From the NCBI GenBank assembly GCA_948470065.1, contig CAOKNO010000006.1, positions 1-60,572 of the forward strand: 60,572 bases of DNA. The letters run 5' to 3'. How positions within the stretch are numbered: position 1 is the stretch's first letter; every line of letters begins with the position of its first letter. The position numbers and the translations under genes are program-made. The notes below the pieces were generated by a model. That model worked only from the letters and a program-made list of their open reading frames with translations. It made no database searches and was not told where the DNA came from. The stretch comes from an uncultured Eubacterium sp. Lineage in GTDB: Bacteria; Bacillota; Clostridia; Lachnospirales; Lachnospiraceae. Positions 1 to 7,567 of this stretch are shown here, one piece after another.

Positions 1-1
1 G

Positions 2-58
2 GTTCAAAGTTTTTGGAGTATTGAGCATTTCTATATGTTCATGAATAATTCAGGTTAA
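2..58 (+). CDS. possible C-terminal tail of an upstream gene (partial)
   Basis: An open frame enters from the left edge and stops with TAA at 56-58, leaving about 18 residues that end in FMNNSG. It is followed 7 nt later by the C39-type peptidase gene, which would suit an operon. The fragment is too short to identify and may be chance. Confidence 0.2.
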   Translation, partial: VQSFWSIEHFYMFMNNSG

Positions 59-65
59 AGTATAT

Positions 66-680
66 ATGAAGGCGAGGAAAGAAGCATATGATAGAAAAGT
101 CAAATCAAACCTAAGTTATAATAGGAAGTTGGAGAGAGATGGGAACGGCGTAAAAAAAGGTAAATATGTCACAAATCAGTATGACGTTAAAACGCCTGGC
201 AGGAAGGCCGGGAATTATAGGTTTGGCTTTACTTCGTTTGCAGGGGTTGGATGCGAAGTTGCAGCGGCTTATAATGCAATGATAAATTTTGGAAAACCTG
301 AAAAGCTGTCCAGTACAATCTATTGTTTTGAAGTTTGGGGAATTGAATTAAGAATTGCAAATGGGCATGCGGGATCGAATCCATTTGAAATTTACAGATA
401 TTTAGATAAAAGGGGCGTCAAGTATAAAAAATATTATAATTTCCAGGATTTGAAACGTGCGGTTAATCAACGGAAGAAATGCAGGATTATTATGTCAAGA
501 TGGAATAGTAAATTGATGGATGGATTACATACATTTTTCATTAGAAAGACGGGAAAGACAGGTGGAGAGGCTTTTAAAAGTTTTAATTGGGATTATAAAT
601 CCTATGGAGTTCCTAGTTCGTCTTTGGATACCTTTAATAATGGATTGAAATTCTTTGTTGGGTATATCATATGGATATAA
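66..680 (+). CDS. papain-like (peptidase C39-like) cysteine peptidase, possibly a toxin domain
   Basis: 204 aa, not recognised at gene level, but the layout is that of C39-like/papain-fold peptidases. It has a candidate nucleophile Cys63 in a GCEVAAAYNAM motif, a candidate His155 in GLHTFFI, and Asn174/Asp176 in FNWDY as the third residue. The first 50 residues are Lys/Arg-rich and there is no signal peptide or membrane segment. Its 3' end overlaps the next gene by 10 nt, so translation is probably coupled. Papain-fold domains of this size are known as polymorphic-toxin or bacteriocin-processing peptidases. A toxin role is inferred from size, lack of export signal and the duplicated small membrane protein next door. 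The gene is A+T-rich compared with the rest of the window. A second, wrecked copy of its 3' end lies at 1092-1171. Confidence 0.6.
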   Translation: MKARKEAYDRKVKSNLSYNRKLERDGNGVKKGKYVTNQYDVKTPGRKAGNYRFGFTSFAGVGCEVAAAYNAMINFGKPEKLSSTIYCFEVWGIELRIANGHAGSNPFEIYRYLDKRGVKYKKYYNFQDLKRAVNQRKKCRIIMSRWNSKLMDGLHTFFIRKTGKTGGEAFKSFNWDYKSYGVPSSSLDTFNNGLKFFVGYIIWI

Positions 681-1090
681 AAAGGAAAGATAGATGGAAA
701 GACTGTATATGCGTGCTGTGTTTTATAATTTTGATGGTATTTAACTTAAGGATGGTAACCTGCCAGAAGAAGTTTTTTGCTTACCGATGTAGATGGGTAT
801 GTGAAGAGCCATATATTTGCTTGGAAAATAATCATGATGTGTATTTGGAGATAGATGGTAAGATAAGGAAGCTGAGTGGTGGATGGCAGCCAGACGGGAG
901 TGGTTTGGAAGTGTATGGCTCGATACCAGAAATGGGGTTTTATGGTAAGAATGATCTCATCTGGGCAGCGGATTGCGAGGTCAAGTTCGACAGGTTGATC
1001 ATTACAGTTGTGGAGGATAACGTGTCCGATTGTGAAGGGGAGAAGTATATATTAAGGCAGGAGAAGTATGAAACAGAAGAACTGGATTGA
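671..1090 (+). CDS. single-pass membrane protein, copy 1 (candidate immunity partner)
   Basis: 139 aa, family not recognised. A basic N-terminus (MDIKRKDRWKD) precedes one hydrophobic helix at about residues 12-30, followed by an extracytoplasmic domain of about 105 residues with several cysteines (30, 40, 44, 50, 102, 121). The start ATG lies inside the end of the C39-like peptidase gene. It is one of two tandem copies: copy 2 (1162-1581) has the same length and differs at only nine residues, all between 55 and 94. Being small, membrane-anchored, downstream of a putative peptidase toxin and duplicated with a diversified middle, it is a candidate immunity or inhibitor protein. That role is inference. 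Confidence 0.6.
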   Translation: MDIKRKDRWKDCICVLCFIILMVFNLRMVTCQKKFFAYRCRWVCEEPYICLENNHDVYLEIDGKIRKLSGGWQPDGSGLEVYGSIPEMGFYGKNDLIWAADCEVKFDRLIITVVEDNVSDCEGEKYILRQEKYETEELD

Positions 1091-1103
1091 TGCAGGATTA
1101 TAA
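1068..1103 (+). pseudogene. truncated 5' end of the trypsin-like protease gene
   Basis: The frame reads MKQKNWIDAGL then stop. Its first ten codons encode the same residues as the start of the intact protease at 1559. Its start overlaps the end of membrane protein copy 1 exactly as the intact gene overlaps copy 2. At codon 10 the sequence switches into the 3' part of the C39-like peptidase gene, so this is the left-over 5' end created by the tandem duplication. Confidence 0.75.
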
Positions 1104-1171
1104 TGTCAAGATGGAATAGCAAGTTGAAGAGTGGGTTGTGGTTTTTCGTGGGGTATATCATATGGATATAA
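1092..1171 (+). pseudogene. remnant of a second C39-like peptidase gene
   Basis: This frame encodes the peptidase segment from Arg140-Ile (RIIMSRWNSKL) fused in frame to its last residues (FFVGYIIWI) and the same TAA stop. Forty codons are missing, peptidase residues 155-194, which include the candidate catalytic His155 and Asn174. In the intact gene the deleted stretch is flanked by two copies of TGGATT, so the loss looks like a short-repeat deletion after duplication. An ATG at 1103 could still express 22 residues, but no peptidase activity is possible. Confidence 0.75.
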
Positions 1172-1581
1172 AAAGGAAAGATAGATGGAAAGACTGTATA
1201 TGTGTGCTGTGCTTTATAATTTTGATGGTATTTAACTTAAGGATGGTAACCTGCCAGAAGAAGTTTTTTGCTTACCGATGTAGATGGGTGTGTGAAGAGC
1301 CATATATTTGCTTGGAAAATAATAATGATGTTTATATGGAAATAGATGGTAAGATTAGAAAGTTAATTGGTGCGTGGAAATCAGATGGGAGCGGTATAAA
1401 AGTGTATGGCTCGATACCAGAAATGGGGTTTTATGGTAAGGATGATCTCATCTGGGCAGCGGATTGCGAAGTCAAGTTCGACAGGTTGATCATTACAGTT
1501 GTGGAAGACAATGTATCCGATTGTGAAGGGGAGAAGTATATATTAAGGCAGGAGAAGTATGAAACAGAAGAATTGGATTGA
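1162..1581 (+). CDS. single-pass membrane protein, copy 2 (candidate immunity partner)
   Basis: 139 aa, paralogue of 671-1090, with the same N-terminal helix and near-identical flanks. The start is placed at ATG 1162 (MDIKRK), matching copy 1; an in-frame ATG at 1138 belongs to the upstream peptidase remnant. The nine substitutions relative to copy 1 (residues 55, 59, 69, 71, 73, 74, 79, 80, 94) all lie in the central extracytoplasmic part. The last 23 nt overlap the protease start at 1559. Function is unknown; an immunity-like role is inferred from context only. Confidence 0.6.
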   Translation: MDIKRKDRWKDCICVLCFIILMVFNLRMVTCQKKFFAYRCRWVCEEPYICLENNNDVYMEIDGKIRKLIGAWKSDGSGIKVYGSIPEMGFYGKDDLIWAADCEVKFDRLIITVVEDNVSDCEGEKYILRQEKYETEELD

Positions 1582-2266
1582 TGCAGGATGGCTGTGCGTG
1601 TTATTTGGTGCGTTGTGTATAGGGGCTTTTCTGTATTCTAGGAAAGTTGAGCCATCTTCTATTTTCCATCAGTCAGTGAGGGGAATTGTAGAGTTAAAGG
1701 CAGGGGATGGTATGCGGGAAGAAAATTATGGAACGGCTGTCTTTCTGGATCAGCAGGGTACATTAATTACAAATGCCCATATAGTAGTGCGGAAGAAGGA
1801 ACACAAGTATCAGCCATATAAGGATTATGCGATACGTTTTGCTTCAGAAGAGGGGTATCATAGCGTTCGTTTGGTAAGGTATGACATGGATTTGGATCTT
1901 GCAGTGTTACAGTTGGAAAACCAGGGCGTTTTGTTCCAGGCAGTTACGATTGGAAAAAAGGAAAAAATTGATTATGGGGATTCTGTCTATGCGGTTGGAA
2001 ATGCCATGAATTATGGGATTTCGATGGAACAGGGGATTATCAGCCGGCCAAATGTTAAATTGGAATATGCTGGAAAAAGCAGGGAAGTAATACAGTGTGA
2101 TATGAATATAACTTCTGGAAATAGCGGCGGCGCATTGTTGGATGAAAATGGAAAGCTGATAGGGATAACAACTTTTCGGACAAAAAACATGGATGGTACG
2201 GTTGTTTATGGATTGGCGTATGCCATTCCAATCTATACAGTATTGGAATATGTGGGCGCAGGATAG
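1559..2266 (+). CDS. membrane-anchored trypsin-like (S1C, HtrA-type) serine protease
   Basis: 235 aa. An uncleaved signal-anchor helix at about residues 11-27 is followed by a chymotrypsin-fold domain. The catalytic triad is visible as His74 (TNAHIV), Asp113 (DLDLAVLQL) and Ser189 (TSGNSGGAL). There is no PDZ domain, so it is shorter than classical DegP/HtrA. The start ATG is preceded by AGGAG at 1551-1555 and lies within the end of membrane protein copy 2, implying translational coupling. It probably acts outside the membrane, perhaps processing a product of the cassette; that is inference. The upstream duplication left a ten-codon copy of its 5' end at 1068. Confidence 0.8.
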   Translation: MKQKNWIDAGWLCVLFGALCIGAFLYSRKVEPSSIFHQSVRGIVELKAGDGMREENYGTAVFLDQQGTLITNAHIVVRKKEHKYQPYKDYAIRFASEEGYHSVRLVRYDMDLDLAVLQLENQGVLFQAVTIGKKEKIDYGDSVYAVGNAMNYGISMEQGIISRPNVKLEYAGKSREVIQCDMNITSGNSGGALLDENGKLIGITTFRTKNMDGTVVYGLAYAIPIYTVLEYVGAG

Positions 2267-2312
2267 TAGCATTTCTTTCTTCTTGGATGGTAAATTTGTG
2301 TTGGAAGCTTGC

Positions 2313-2342
2313 TTTACAGATCTTATGGTATTGTGTTATAAT
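2313..2342 (+). promoter_or_regulatory. sigma-A promoter upstream of the coiled-coil gene
   Basis: TTTACA at 2313-2318 and TATAAT at 2337-2342 with an 18-bp spacer. It lies about 110 nt before the gene at 2451 and after the protease stop. Confidence 0.55.
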
Positions 2343-2450
2343 ACTGCCAGGTATGGTACTGCCCCAGGGCAAAGCAGCTTGTACGCCGCGTTGCGCTGGG
2401 CAATGGATAGGAATTCAGGAGGATAATAAGTTCAAGGAGGAAGAATACCA

Positions 2451-2816
2451 ATGGAAGATTTACGTGCACAGCAGATAGAGGCTCTGGAGGTGCTTTGTGA
2501 TTACAATGAACGTCTGGTAAAGGGGATCCATGACATCATTGGAGAGTTAGAAGGGGAGCGTTTGGAAGATACCGATAAGTTCCTAGAAAACATTATCAAC
2601 GGGATTAATTGGGAAATCAATGTTTTAAACGGGACAATGGCGTTGATCAATGAGAAGGAAGAACGCATCCGCAAAGAGGAGATGAACGAAGGCATCCAGG
2701 AGCTTAGCAAAGCGCTGGGCGGGAAGGATGACAAGGAAATGGCCGCCGCTCTTACAAAGGCTTTGCCGATATTTGAGGATTTGGGCAAGGCGGCAAAAGA
2801 AACGCTGGAGAGATAA
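2451..2816 (+). CDS. small helical (coiled-coil) protein, unknown function
   Basis: 121 aa, no family recognised. It is highly charged (Glu/Lys-rich) and almost certainly all-helical, with heptad-like stretches through residues 5-75 and an Ala/Lys-rich C-terminus. There is no signal peptide or membrane segment. AAGGAGG at 2434-2440 sits 10 nt before the ATG. It precedes a flagellin gene on the same strand, but that gene has its own promoter. A secretion-chaperone role of the FliS/FliT/FlgN type would suit size and position, but no diagnostic motif supports it. Confidence 0.6.
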   Translation: MEDLRAQQIEALEVLCDYNERLVKGIHDIIGELEGERLEDTDKFLENIINGINWEINVLNGTMALINEKEERIRKEEMNEGIQELSKALGGKDDKEMAAALTKALPIFEDLGKAAKETLER

Positions 2817-2877
2817 TATGATGGAAACCTTTTGGTACCATGAATTACAAAATGGGGACACTCAAATAAAATAAACA

Positions 2878-2906
2878 TTGAGAATTTTTAAAGGCTTTGT
2901 TATAAT
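2878..2906 (+). promoter_or_regulatory. sigma-A promoter of the flagellin gene
   Basis: TTGAGA at 2878-2883 and TATAAT at 2901-2906, 17-bp spacer. No sigma-28 box (TAAA-N15-GCCGATAT) was found upstream of this flagellin, unlike the facing FliD-like gene. Confidence 0.6.
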
Positions 2907-2950
2907 AAGGAAAACCAAGAATTTTATGGGATTAGGAAGGAGGTTATGTT

Positions 2951-3751
2951 ATGGGCATTTCATCCATCAATAGCAGCCGTAGCCAAAGCTTGTATTGGAA
3001 CCAAAACATGATGCGCAGCTACCAGCGTCTGGCGACGGGGAAGAAGATCAATTCCGCGGCGGATAACGCGGCGGGCCTTGCAATTGCCCAGAAAATGCTT
3101 ACCCAGAGCAATGGGTATGATATGGGGACGCGGAATGCAGCGACCTCACAGGATATGATAAATGTTGCAGAAGGTTCGCTCTCTACCGTGGAAGACTCCC
3201 TGCAGCGTATCCGGGAGCTGAGCATCCAGGCGTCGAACGACGCAATTTACGGCGCAGATGACCGCGCGGCAATCCAGCAGGAGATCGAAGGCTTGAAGAG
3301 TTCCATTTCGGATGCAGCAAGGAATACGCAGTTCAACGGTAAGAACCTTTTGGATGGCTCTATGGGCAGCTCCCATGTGGCGTCCGGCCCAGATGGAAGC
3401 GGCATGGATATCAATATGCCAAATTCTGTGCTGGAATCTCTGGGGATTGCGGATTACGATGTGACGAAGGATTTCGATATCTCCGTGATTGACAATGCAT
3501 TAGAGAAGGTGTCTTCCGCCAGGAGCGGGCTTGGCGCATCGTACAACAGGCTGTCCTACACGATGAACTACAATTCTTATGCATCGCTGAACGTAACGGC
3601 GTCACGCAGCCGGATTGAAGATCTGGATTATGGGAAGGCCGTTTCGGATAAGCAGAAGCAGGATTTGCTGCAAGAATACCGGATTATGATGCAGAAAAAG
3701 CAGCAGACGGAGAATGGAAGGTTTATCCAGTTGCTGAAGTTCCAGTCATAA
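2951..3751 (+). CDS. short flagellin-family protein
   Basis: 266 aa. The N-terminal flagellin D0/D1 helices occupy about residues 1-135 (RLATGKKINSAADNAAGLAI, then STVEDSLQRIRELSIQASN and NTQFNGKNLLDG). The C-terminal D1/D0 region runs from about 185 to the end (SGLGASYNRLSY, ASRSRIEDLDYGKAVSDKQK). The variable D2/D3 region is almost absent, so this is a minimal or filament-minor flagellin. The final 20 residues are more basic and Gln-rich than usual. AAGGAGG lies 7 nt before the ATG. It faces a FliD-like gene across a shared terminator; no other flagellar genes are in the window. Confidence 0.9.
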   Translation: MGISSINSSRSQSLYWNQNMMRSYQRLATGKKINSAADNAAGLAIAQKMLTQSNGYDMGTRNAATSQDMINVAEGSLSTVEDSLQRIRELSIQASNDAIYGADDRAAIQQEIEGLKSSISDAARNTQFNGKNLLDGSMGSSHVASGPDGSGMDINMPNSVLESLGIADYDVTKDFDISVIDNALEKVSSARSGLGASYNRLSYTMNYNSYASLNVTASRSRIEDLDYGKAVSDKQKQDLLQEYRIMMQKKQQTENGRFIQLLKFQS

Positions 3752-3780
3752 GAAGCTGTCTGTGATACTAGGGATATAAG

Positions 3781-3843
3781 AAAACCTTACCGATCCTGAT
3801 CCATTGGGTTGCCAGTTGGATAGGGGCTGGTAAGGTTTTTCTA
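3781..3843. terminator. bidirectional intrinsic terminator between convergent flagellar genes
   Basis: An 11-bp stem pairs 3781-3791 with about 3828-3838. A T-run follows on the + strand and an A-run precedes, i.e. a T-run on the - strand. Confidence 0.7.
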
Positions 3844-3848
3844 TGGTG

Positions 3849-5147
3849 TTAACAATACCGATCCATCATCATCCCAGAATAGATGGATGTGACGTAAGGC
3901 GTTACCAGGTTCTTGTCAGGCCTTTTGTAGGTGACAAGCAGCTTATCGACATAACGCATTGGATCGAGAGAGGCGTTGTTCGCCTTCGTATTCAATAAAT
4001 CCTTGAAGTTATTCAGCACGGTTAAGTTCTCTTCGGCGTGTTCATCGGACACGGCTTCTGTTAAAACCGCTTTGTCAATGGAAATCTCCCCATTGTCCCC
4101 AACCATAAGCCCCATGCTCTCTAGGCTGTTCTGGTAAGTGAACGCCGTGCTGCTCATATCGTGGTATAGCTTGACGCTCTCTTGCTGCAGGCCGGAATAT
4201 TTGTCCGCAGTATGAAGGATTGCATTGTATGAGTCTACCAGCGTCTGGATATTGTCCGTCATAGCTTCGGCATTCGTCTTAAAGCCAATAATGGCTGGGT
4301 TCCCTTCTTCGCTGATCCCGTGAAAGGACAGTTCGAACATATTCCGGAAGATAAACGTATTGGAATAGGAAGAACGTTCGAGGCCGTTGAGCAGGAAGGT
4401 GGAATTTTGCGCCCGCTGTGAAATCTTGTCAATCCCCAACGCTTCAATTGCGGCGATGGAATCACGATCGACCTGCGGGGCAATGGAGAACAAAGCGTTT
4501 TCCCCATTTGCAATCCCGGTGGAAACGGATTCAACCTGCAATGCGCTCAAGTCGTTGGCGTCTTCCACAACCGTAGCGCGCAGCCCGATATCTGCATTGG
4601 TAATCAGGCCTGCCAGCTTATTCTGGACAGAATAATTCGTATCCTCCGCATGGACAGAAAACTGAAATTCAAATGCCGACGAGCCGTTTTCCAAATCAAA
4701 GGAGTAAGAACCTGGCCTGAGGTTCAAGCGGTTTTTGTCTAGGAAATTCCCCAGATTGATCTGGGGCAGGGCCAGTTCCTTCACTTCTACACGAAAATTC
4801 TCCTCTCCATCCAAATCCCGGTTGTTGCCGATGTAGTTGGCAGATACTACGTCTTCTTGGGAAGAAATAGCGATTTTTTTCTGGAATGCGTTGTCTATAC
4901 CTTCTTCAGCATCAGAAAGAGAGGCAACTACGTTTTTGATCGCGCGGGTACTCTCCTTGATGTCAATGGCAAATTTCTGAACATCCACTGTGTGCCGGAT
5001 TTTGTAGAGAGGGGAATCCTTATTGATTTTTACGATTTTATTATATACGCTGCGCAGCTCGCTTTTCTTATGGGAATCATATCGGGAAGCCGACTGGTTC
5101 GCATAAGTGCTCAGATAATAATTGTAGGCTGTATTAATGGCAGCCAT
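3849..5147 (-). CDS. FliD-like flagellar cap / hook-associated protein
   Basis: 432 aa from the chosen start. The Asn/Tyr/Ser-rich N-terminus (AAINTAYNYYLSTYANQ) and central heptad region resemble FliD-type hook-associated proteins. The middle segment resembles FliD_C (LVDSYNAILHTADKY, GDNGEISIDKAVL). It is shorter than many FliD proteins and lacks the long C-terminal coiled coil usually followed by a final D0 helix, so it may be a divergent cap protein. The first in-frame ATG (5153) is only 2 nt from GGAGG at 5156-5160, while the ATG at 5147 has 8-nt spacing and is preferred. A SigD-type promoter lies upstream. Confidence 0.7.
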   Translation of the reverse strand: MAAINTAYNYYLSTYANQSASRYDSHKKSELRSVYNKIVKINKDSPLYKIRHTVDVQKFAIDIKESTRAIKNVVASLSDAEEGIDNAFQKKIAISSQEDVVSANYIGNNRDLDGEENFRVEVKELALPQINLGNFLDKNRLNLRPGSYSFDLENGSSAFEFQFSVHAEDTNYSVQNKLAGLITNADIGLRATVVEDANDLSALQVESVSTGIANGENALFSIAPQVDRDSIAAIEALGIDKISQRAQNSTFLLNGLERSSYSNTFIFRNMFELSFHGISEEGNPAIIGFKTNAEAMTDNIQTLVDSYNAILHTADKYSGLQQESVKLYHDMSSTAFTYQNSLESMGLMVGDNGEISIDKAVLTEAVSDEHAEENLTVLNNFKDLLNTKANNASLDPMRYVDKLLVTYKRPDKNLVTPYVTSIYSGMMMDRYC

Positions 5148-5219
5148 GTGCATCCCCTCCTTTCATCCTTGAAATCGTGTAAAAACACGGGGGTAGTATT
5201 ACTCCATGTATTAGTAAAT

Positions 5220-5247
5220 ATATCGGCAATCTGACGCATAATGTTTA
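5220..5247 (-). promoter_or_regulatory. SigD (sigma-28) flagellar promoter of the FliD-like gene
   Basis: On the minus strand TAAA (5244-5247) is followed after 16 nt by GCCGATAT (5220-5227), identical to the Bacillus SigD -10 consensus and one base off its 15-nt spacing. This ties the FliD-like gene to late flagellar expression. Confidence 0.7.
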
Positions 5248-5294
5248 GAATTTTTTTATAATTATGAAAGAAAGATTACATGCGGAAAAAGTAG

Positions 5295-5324
5295 TTGACG
5301 TGGCTCTTTGGTTTGTGGTATATT
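5295..5324 (+). promoter_or_regulatory. sigma-A promoter of rpmG-secE-nusG
   Basis: TTGACG at 5295-5300 and TATATT at 5319-5324 with an 18-bp spacer, about 65 nt before rpmG. Confidence 0.65.
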
Positions 5325-5390
5325 AGACGAGTGATGGAAGTAGGTCTTTTTTTTATGCCTAAATTTAGAAGTTAAGTGGAGGTGGAAGTT

Positions 5391-5540
5391 GTGCGCACAA
5401 AAATAACACTGGCATGTACGGAATGTAAGCAACGTAACTACAACAAGACAAAAGACAAGAAGACCCATCCGGACCGGATGGAAACCAAGAAATACTGCAG
5501 GTTCTGCAGGAAGCATACGTTGCACAAAGAAACGAAGTAA
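5391..5540 (+). CDS. rpmG: 50S ribosomal protein L33
   Basis: 49 aa from a GTG start. It has the L33 signature with two zinc-binding CxxC pairs (CTEC near residue 9 and CRFC near residue 36) and a basic C-terminus ending in HKETK. GGAGG lies at 5378-5382. It opens the rpmG-secE-nusG unit, the usual order in Firmicutes. The zinc-type (C+) L33 is retained, so no zinc-independent substitute is implied here. Confidence 0.93.
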   Translation: MRTKITLACTECKQRNYNKTKDKKTHPDRMETKKYCRFCRKHTLHKETK

Positions 5541-5558
5541 TGGAGGTGGCGGCAAGAG

Positions 5559-5765
5559 ATGGGAGAAACCAATACGGATAAGGCACCAAAAACGAGTTGG
5601 TTCACCGGTCTGAAGGCTGAATTTAACAAGATTATCTGGCCAGATAAGAAATCGATTACCAGGCAGACGATTGCAGTCGTAGCTGTTTCAGTTGTCCTGG
5701 GGCTGATTATTGCAGTGCTTGATGTGATTATTAAATATGGCGTAGATTTCCTGGTGAATTTATAG
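5559..5765 (+). CDS. secE: preprotein translocase subunit SecE
   Basis: 68 aa, the short single-helix form typical of Gram-positives. The cytoplasmic amphipathic segment contains the conserved FNKIIWPDKKS stretch (about residues 23-33), followed by one transmembrane helix at about 40-62. It partners SecY and SecG in the protein-export channel. It sits 18 nt after rpmG and 15 nt before nusG. Confidence 0.93.
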   Translation: MGETNTDKAPKTSWFTGLKAEFNKIIWPDKKSITRQTIAVVAVSVVLGLIIAVLDVIIKYGVDFLVNL

Positions 5766-5780
5766 GAGGCATGGTGGTTT

Positions 5781-6296
5781 ATGGCAGAGGCAAACTGGTA
5801 TGTGGTCCATACCTATTCAGGTTATGAGAACAAAGTCAAGGAGAATATCCAAAAGACAATTGAAAACCGACACCTGGAAGATCAGATTTTAGAAGTGCGG
5901 GTCCCGATGCAGAATATTGTGGAAACGAAAAACGGCGTCGAGAAGACGGTCAAGAAGAAGCTGTTTCCAGGATATGTCCTGCTTCACATGGTAATGAATG
6001 ATGATATATGGTATGTCGTAAGGAATACGAGGGGTGTTACCGGATTTGTGGGTCCGGGGTCTAAGCCCGTGCCACTCACCGAAGCTGAAATGAAACCATT
6101 GGTTGTTGAAGAGGAGCAGATGGTTGTAGATTTTGCGGAAGGCGATTCCATTCGTGTGACAGGCGGTCCCTGGAAAGATACGGTTGGTATGATCCAGTCC
6201 ATGAACTTAGGAAAGCAGACGGTTACAATCAATGTAGACCTGTTCAGTCGTGAAACACCGGTCGAAATAAGTTTCACAGATATTGAGAAATTATAA
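5781..6296 (+). CDS. nusG: transcription termination/antitermination factor NusG
   Basis: 171 aa. The NGN domain ([11 protein letters not shown] near residue 6, [19 protein letters not shown]) is followed by a C-terminal KOW domain ([17 protein letters not shown]). It binds RNA polymerase and links it to ribosomal protein S10 or Rho. Length and motifs are canonical. The gene lies between secE and rplK as usual, and GGAGG precedes the ATG by about 10 nt. Confidence 0.96.
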   Translation: MAEANWYVVHTYSGYENKVKENIQKTIENRHLEDQILEVRVPMQNIVETKNGVEKTVKKKLFPGYVLLHMVMNDDIWYVVRNTRGVTGFVGPGSKPVPLTEAEMKPLVVEEEQMVVDFAEGDSIRVTGGPWKDTVGMIQSMNLGKQTVTINVDLFSRETPVEISFTDIEKL

Positions 6297-6313
6297 GAAG
6301 GAGGAAATTCCAA

Positions 6314-6742
6314 ATGGCAAAGAAAGTAGAAGGATATATTAAGTTACAGATTCCTGCTGGAAAAGCTACACCAGCGCCGCCAGTCGGACCGGCGCTTGGG
6401 CAGCATGGCGTAAATATCGTTGAATTTACGAAGCAGTTCAACGCTAGGACGGCTGACCAGGGGGATTTGATTATTCCGGTTGTAATAACCGTATTTTCAG
6501 ACAGGAGCTTCAGCTTCGTTACGAAGACGCCGCCGGCTCCGGTCCTGATTAAGAAGGCATGTAATATTAAGTCTGGTTCCGCTGTGCCGAACAAGACGAA
6601 GGTAGCGACCCTTTCTAGGGCAAAGCTCCAAGAGATCGCAGAGCTGAAGATGCCGGATCTGAACGCAGCTTCCTTAGAAGCCGCTATGAGCATGATCGCA
6701 GGGACTGCAAGAAGCATGGGCGTAACGGTGGAAGAGGCCTAA
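6314..6742 (+). CDS. rplK: 50S ribosomal protein L11
   Basis: 142 aa, standard length. The N-terminal domain contains the Pro-rich stimulatory-factor region ([18 protein letters not shown]). The C-terminal RNA-binding domain ends in the [10 protein letters not shown] motif. It forms the GTPase-associated centre on 23S rRNA and is needed for RelA activation in stringent response. An AAGGAGG site precedes the ATG. Confidence 0.97.
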   Translation: MAKKVEGYIKLQIPAGKATPAPPVGPALGQHGVNIVEFTKQFNARTADQGDLIIPVVITVFSDRSFSFVTKTPPAPVLIKKACNIKSGSAVPNKTKVATLSRAKLQEIAELKMPDLNAASLEAAMSMIAGTARSMGVTVEEA

Positions 6743-6827
6743 AGCAACTTAGCGCGGCTAGAAAGGCTGGGCTGGCAACATCGTGGGAGGGACTGCTCCC
6801 GATATCACCACTAGGAGGTTATTTAGG

Positions 6828-7520
6828 ATGAAACGAGGAAAGAAGTATGTAGAAGCTGCCAAAGCAATCGACCGGGCAGTACAGTATGATACAGCAGAAG
6901 CAATCAGCCTTGTGAAGAAGGCTGCGGTTGCCAAATTTGACGAAACTGTTGAAGTCCACATTAGGACAGGATGCGACGGGCGGCATGCAGAACAGCAGAT
7001 CCGCGGCGCGGTAGTCCTGCCGCATGGGACAGGCAAAGCTGTTAAGGTTTTGGTTTTTGCAAAAGGAGATAAAGTCGACGAAGCGTTGGCGGCAGGCGCT
7101 GACCATGTGGGCGGGGAAGAATTGATCCCGAAGATCCAGAACGACGGGTGGCTGGATTTTGACGTAGTAGTCGCTACTCCGGATATGATGGGCGTGGTAG
7201 GCCGTCTGGGACGTGTGCTCGGGCCAAAAGGATTGATGCCGAACCCGAAGGCGGGGACTGTAACCATGGATGTGACGAAGGCAGTTAACGAAATCAAAGC
7301 AGGTAAGATCGAATACCGTTTGGATAAGACGAATATTATCCATGTGCCAATTGGAAAAGTATCTTTCTCAGAAGAAAAATTAGCGGACAACTTCCAGACC
7401 CTTATGGATGCCATTATAAAGGCTAGGCCATCCGCGCTGAAAGGCCAGTATTTAAGGAGCGTTACCTTAGCCCCCACGATGGGACCTGGCGTGAAGATCA
7501 ATACAGCGAAGCTGGTTTAA
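6828..7520 (+). CDS. rplA: 50S ribosomal protein L1
   Basis: 230 aa from ATG 6828, chosen because TAGGAGG (6812-6818) sits just upstream and the family begins MKRGKKY. A longer frame from 6783 is not supported. The L1 signature ([12 protein letters not shown], the VVLPHGTGK loop, [17 protein letters not shown]) is complete. L1 forms the ribosomal stalk that handles E-site tRNA and often represses its own mRNA. Confidence 0.96.
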   Translation: MKRGKKYVEAAKAIDRAVQYDTAEAISLVKKAAVAKFDETVEVHIRTGCDGRHAEQQIRGAVVLPHGTGKAVKVLVFAKGDKVDEALAAGADHVGGEELIPKIQNDGWLDFDVVVATPDMMGVVGRLGRVLGPKGLMPNPKAGTVTMDVTKAVNEIKAGKIEYRLDKTNIIHVPIGKVSFSEEKLADNFQTLMDAIIKARPSALKGQYLRSVTLAPTMGPGVKINTAKLV

Positions 7521-7528
7521 TTTTTATA

Positions 7529-7557
7529 TTGACATCAAAAATAGACCGTGTTATATT
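7529..7557 (+). promoter_or_regulatory. strong sigma-A promoter of rplJ-rplL
   Basis: Consensus TTGACA at 7529-7534 and TATATT at 7552-7557 with a 17-bp spacer, starting 8 nt after the L1 stop codon. Confidence 0.8.
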
Positions 7558-7567
7558 ATACAAGTGT

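Larger units (their letters stand above)
479..1589 (+). repeat. tandem duplication of cassette segment (units 479-1089 and 1090-1580)
   Basis: Unit A (611 bp) runs from within the C39-like gene through membrane protein copy 1 to the first codons of the protease. Unit B (491 bp) repeats the same order minus a 120-bp deletion. The 9-mer ATGCAGGAT occurs at 479-487, 1090-1098 and 1581-1589, exactly at the left end, the junction and the right end, so microhomology is the likely breakpoint. The outer parts of the units are almost identical, while the middle of the membrane-protein gene has diverged. Confidence 0.85.
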
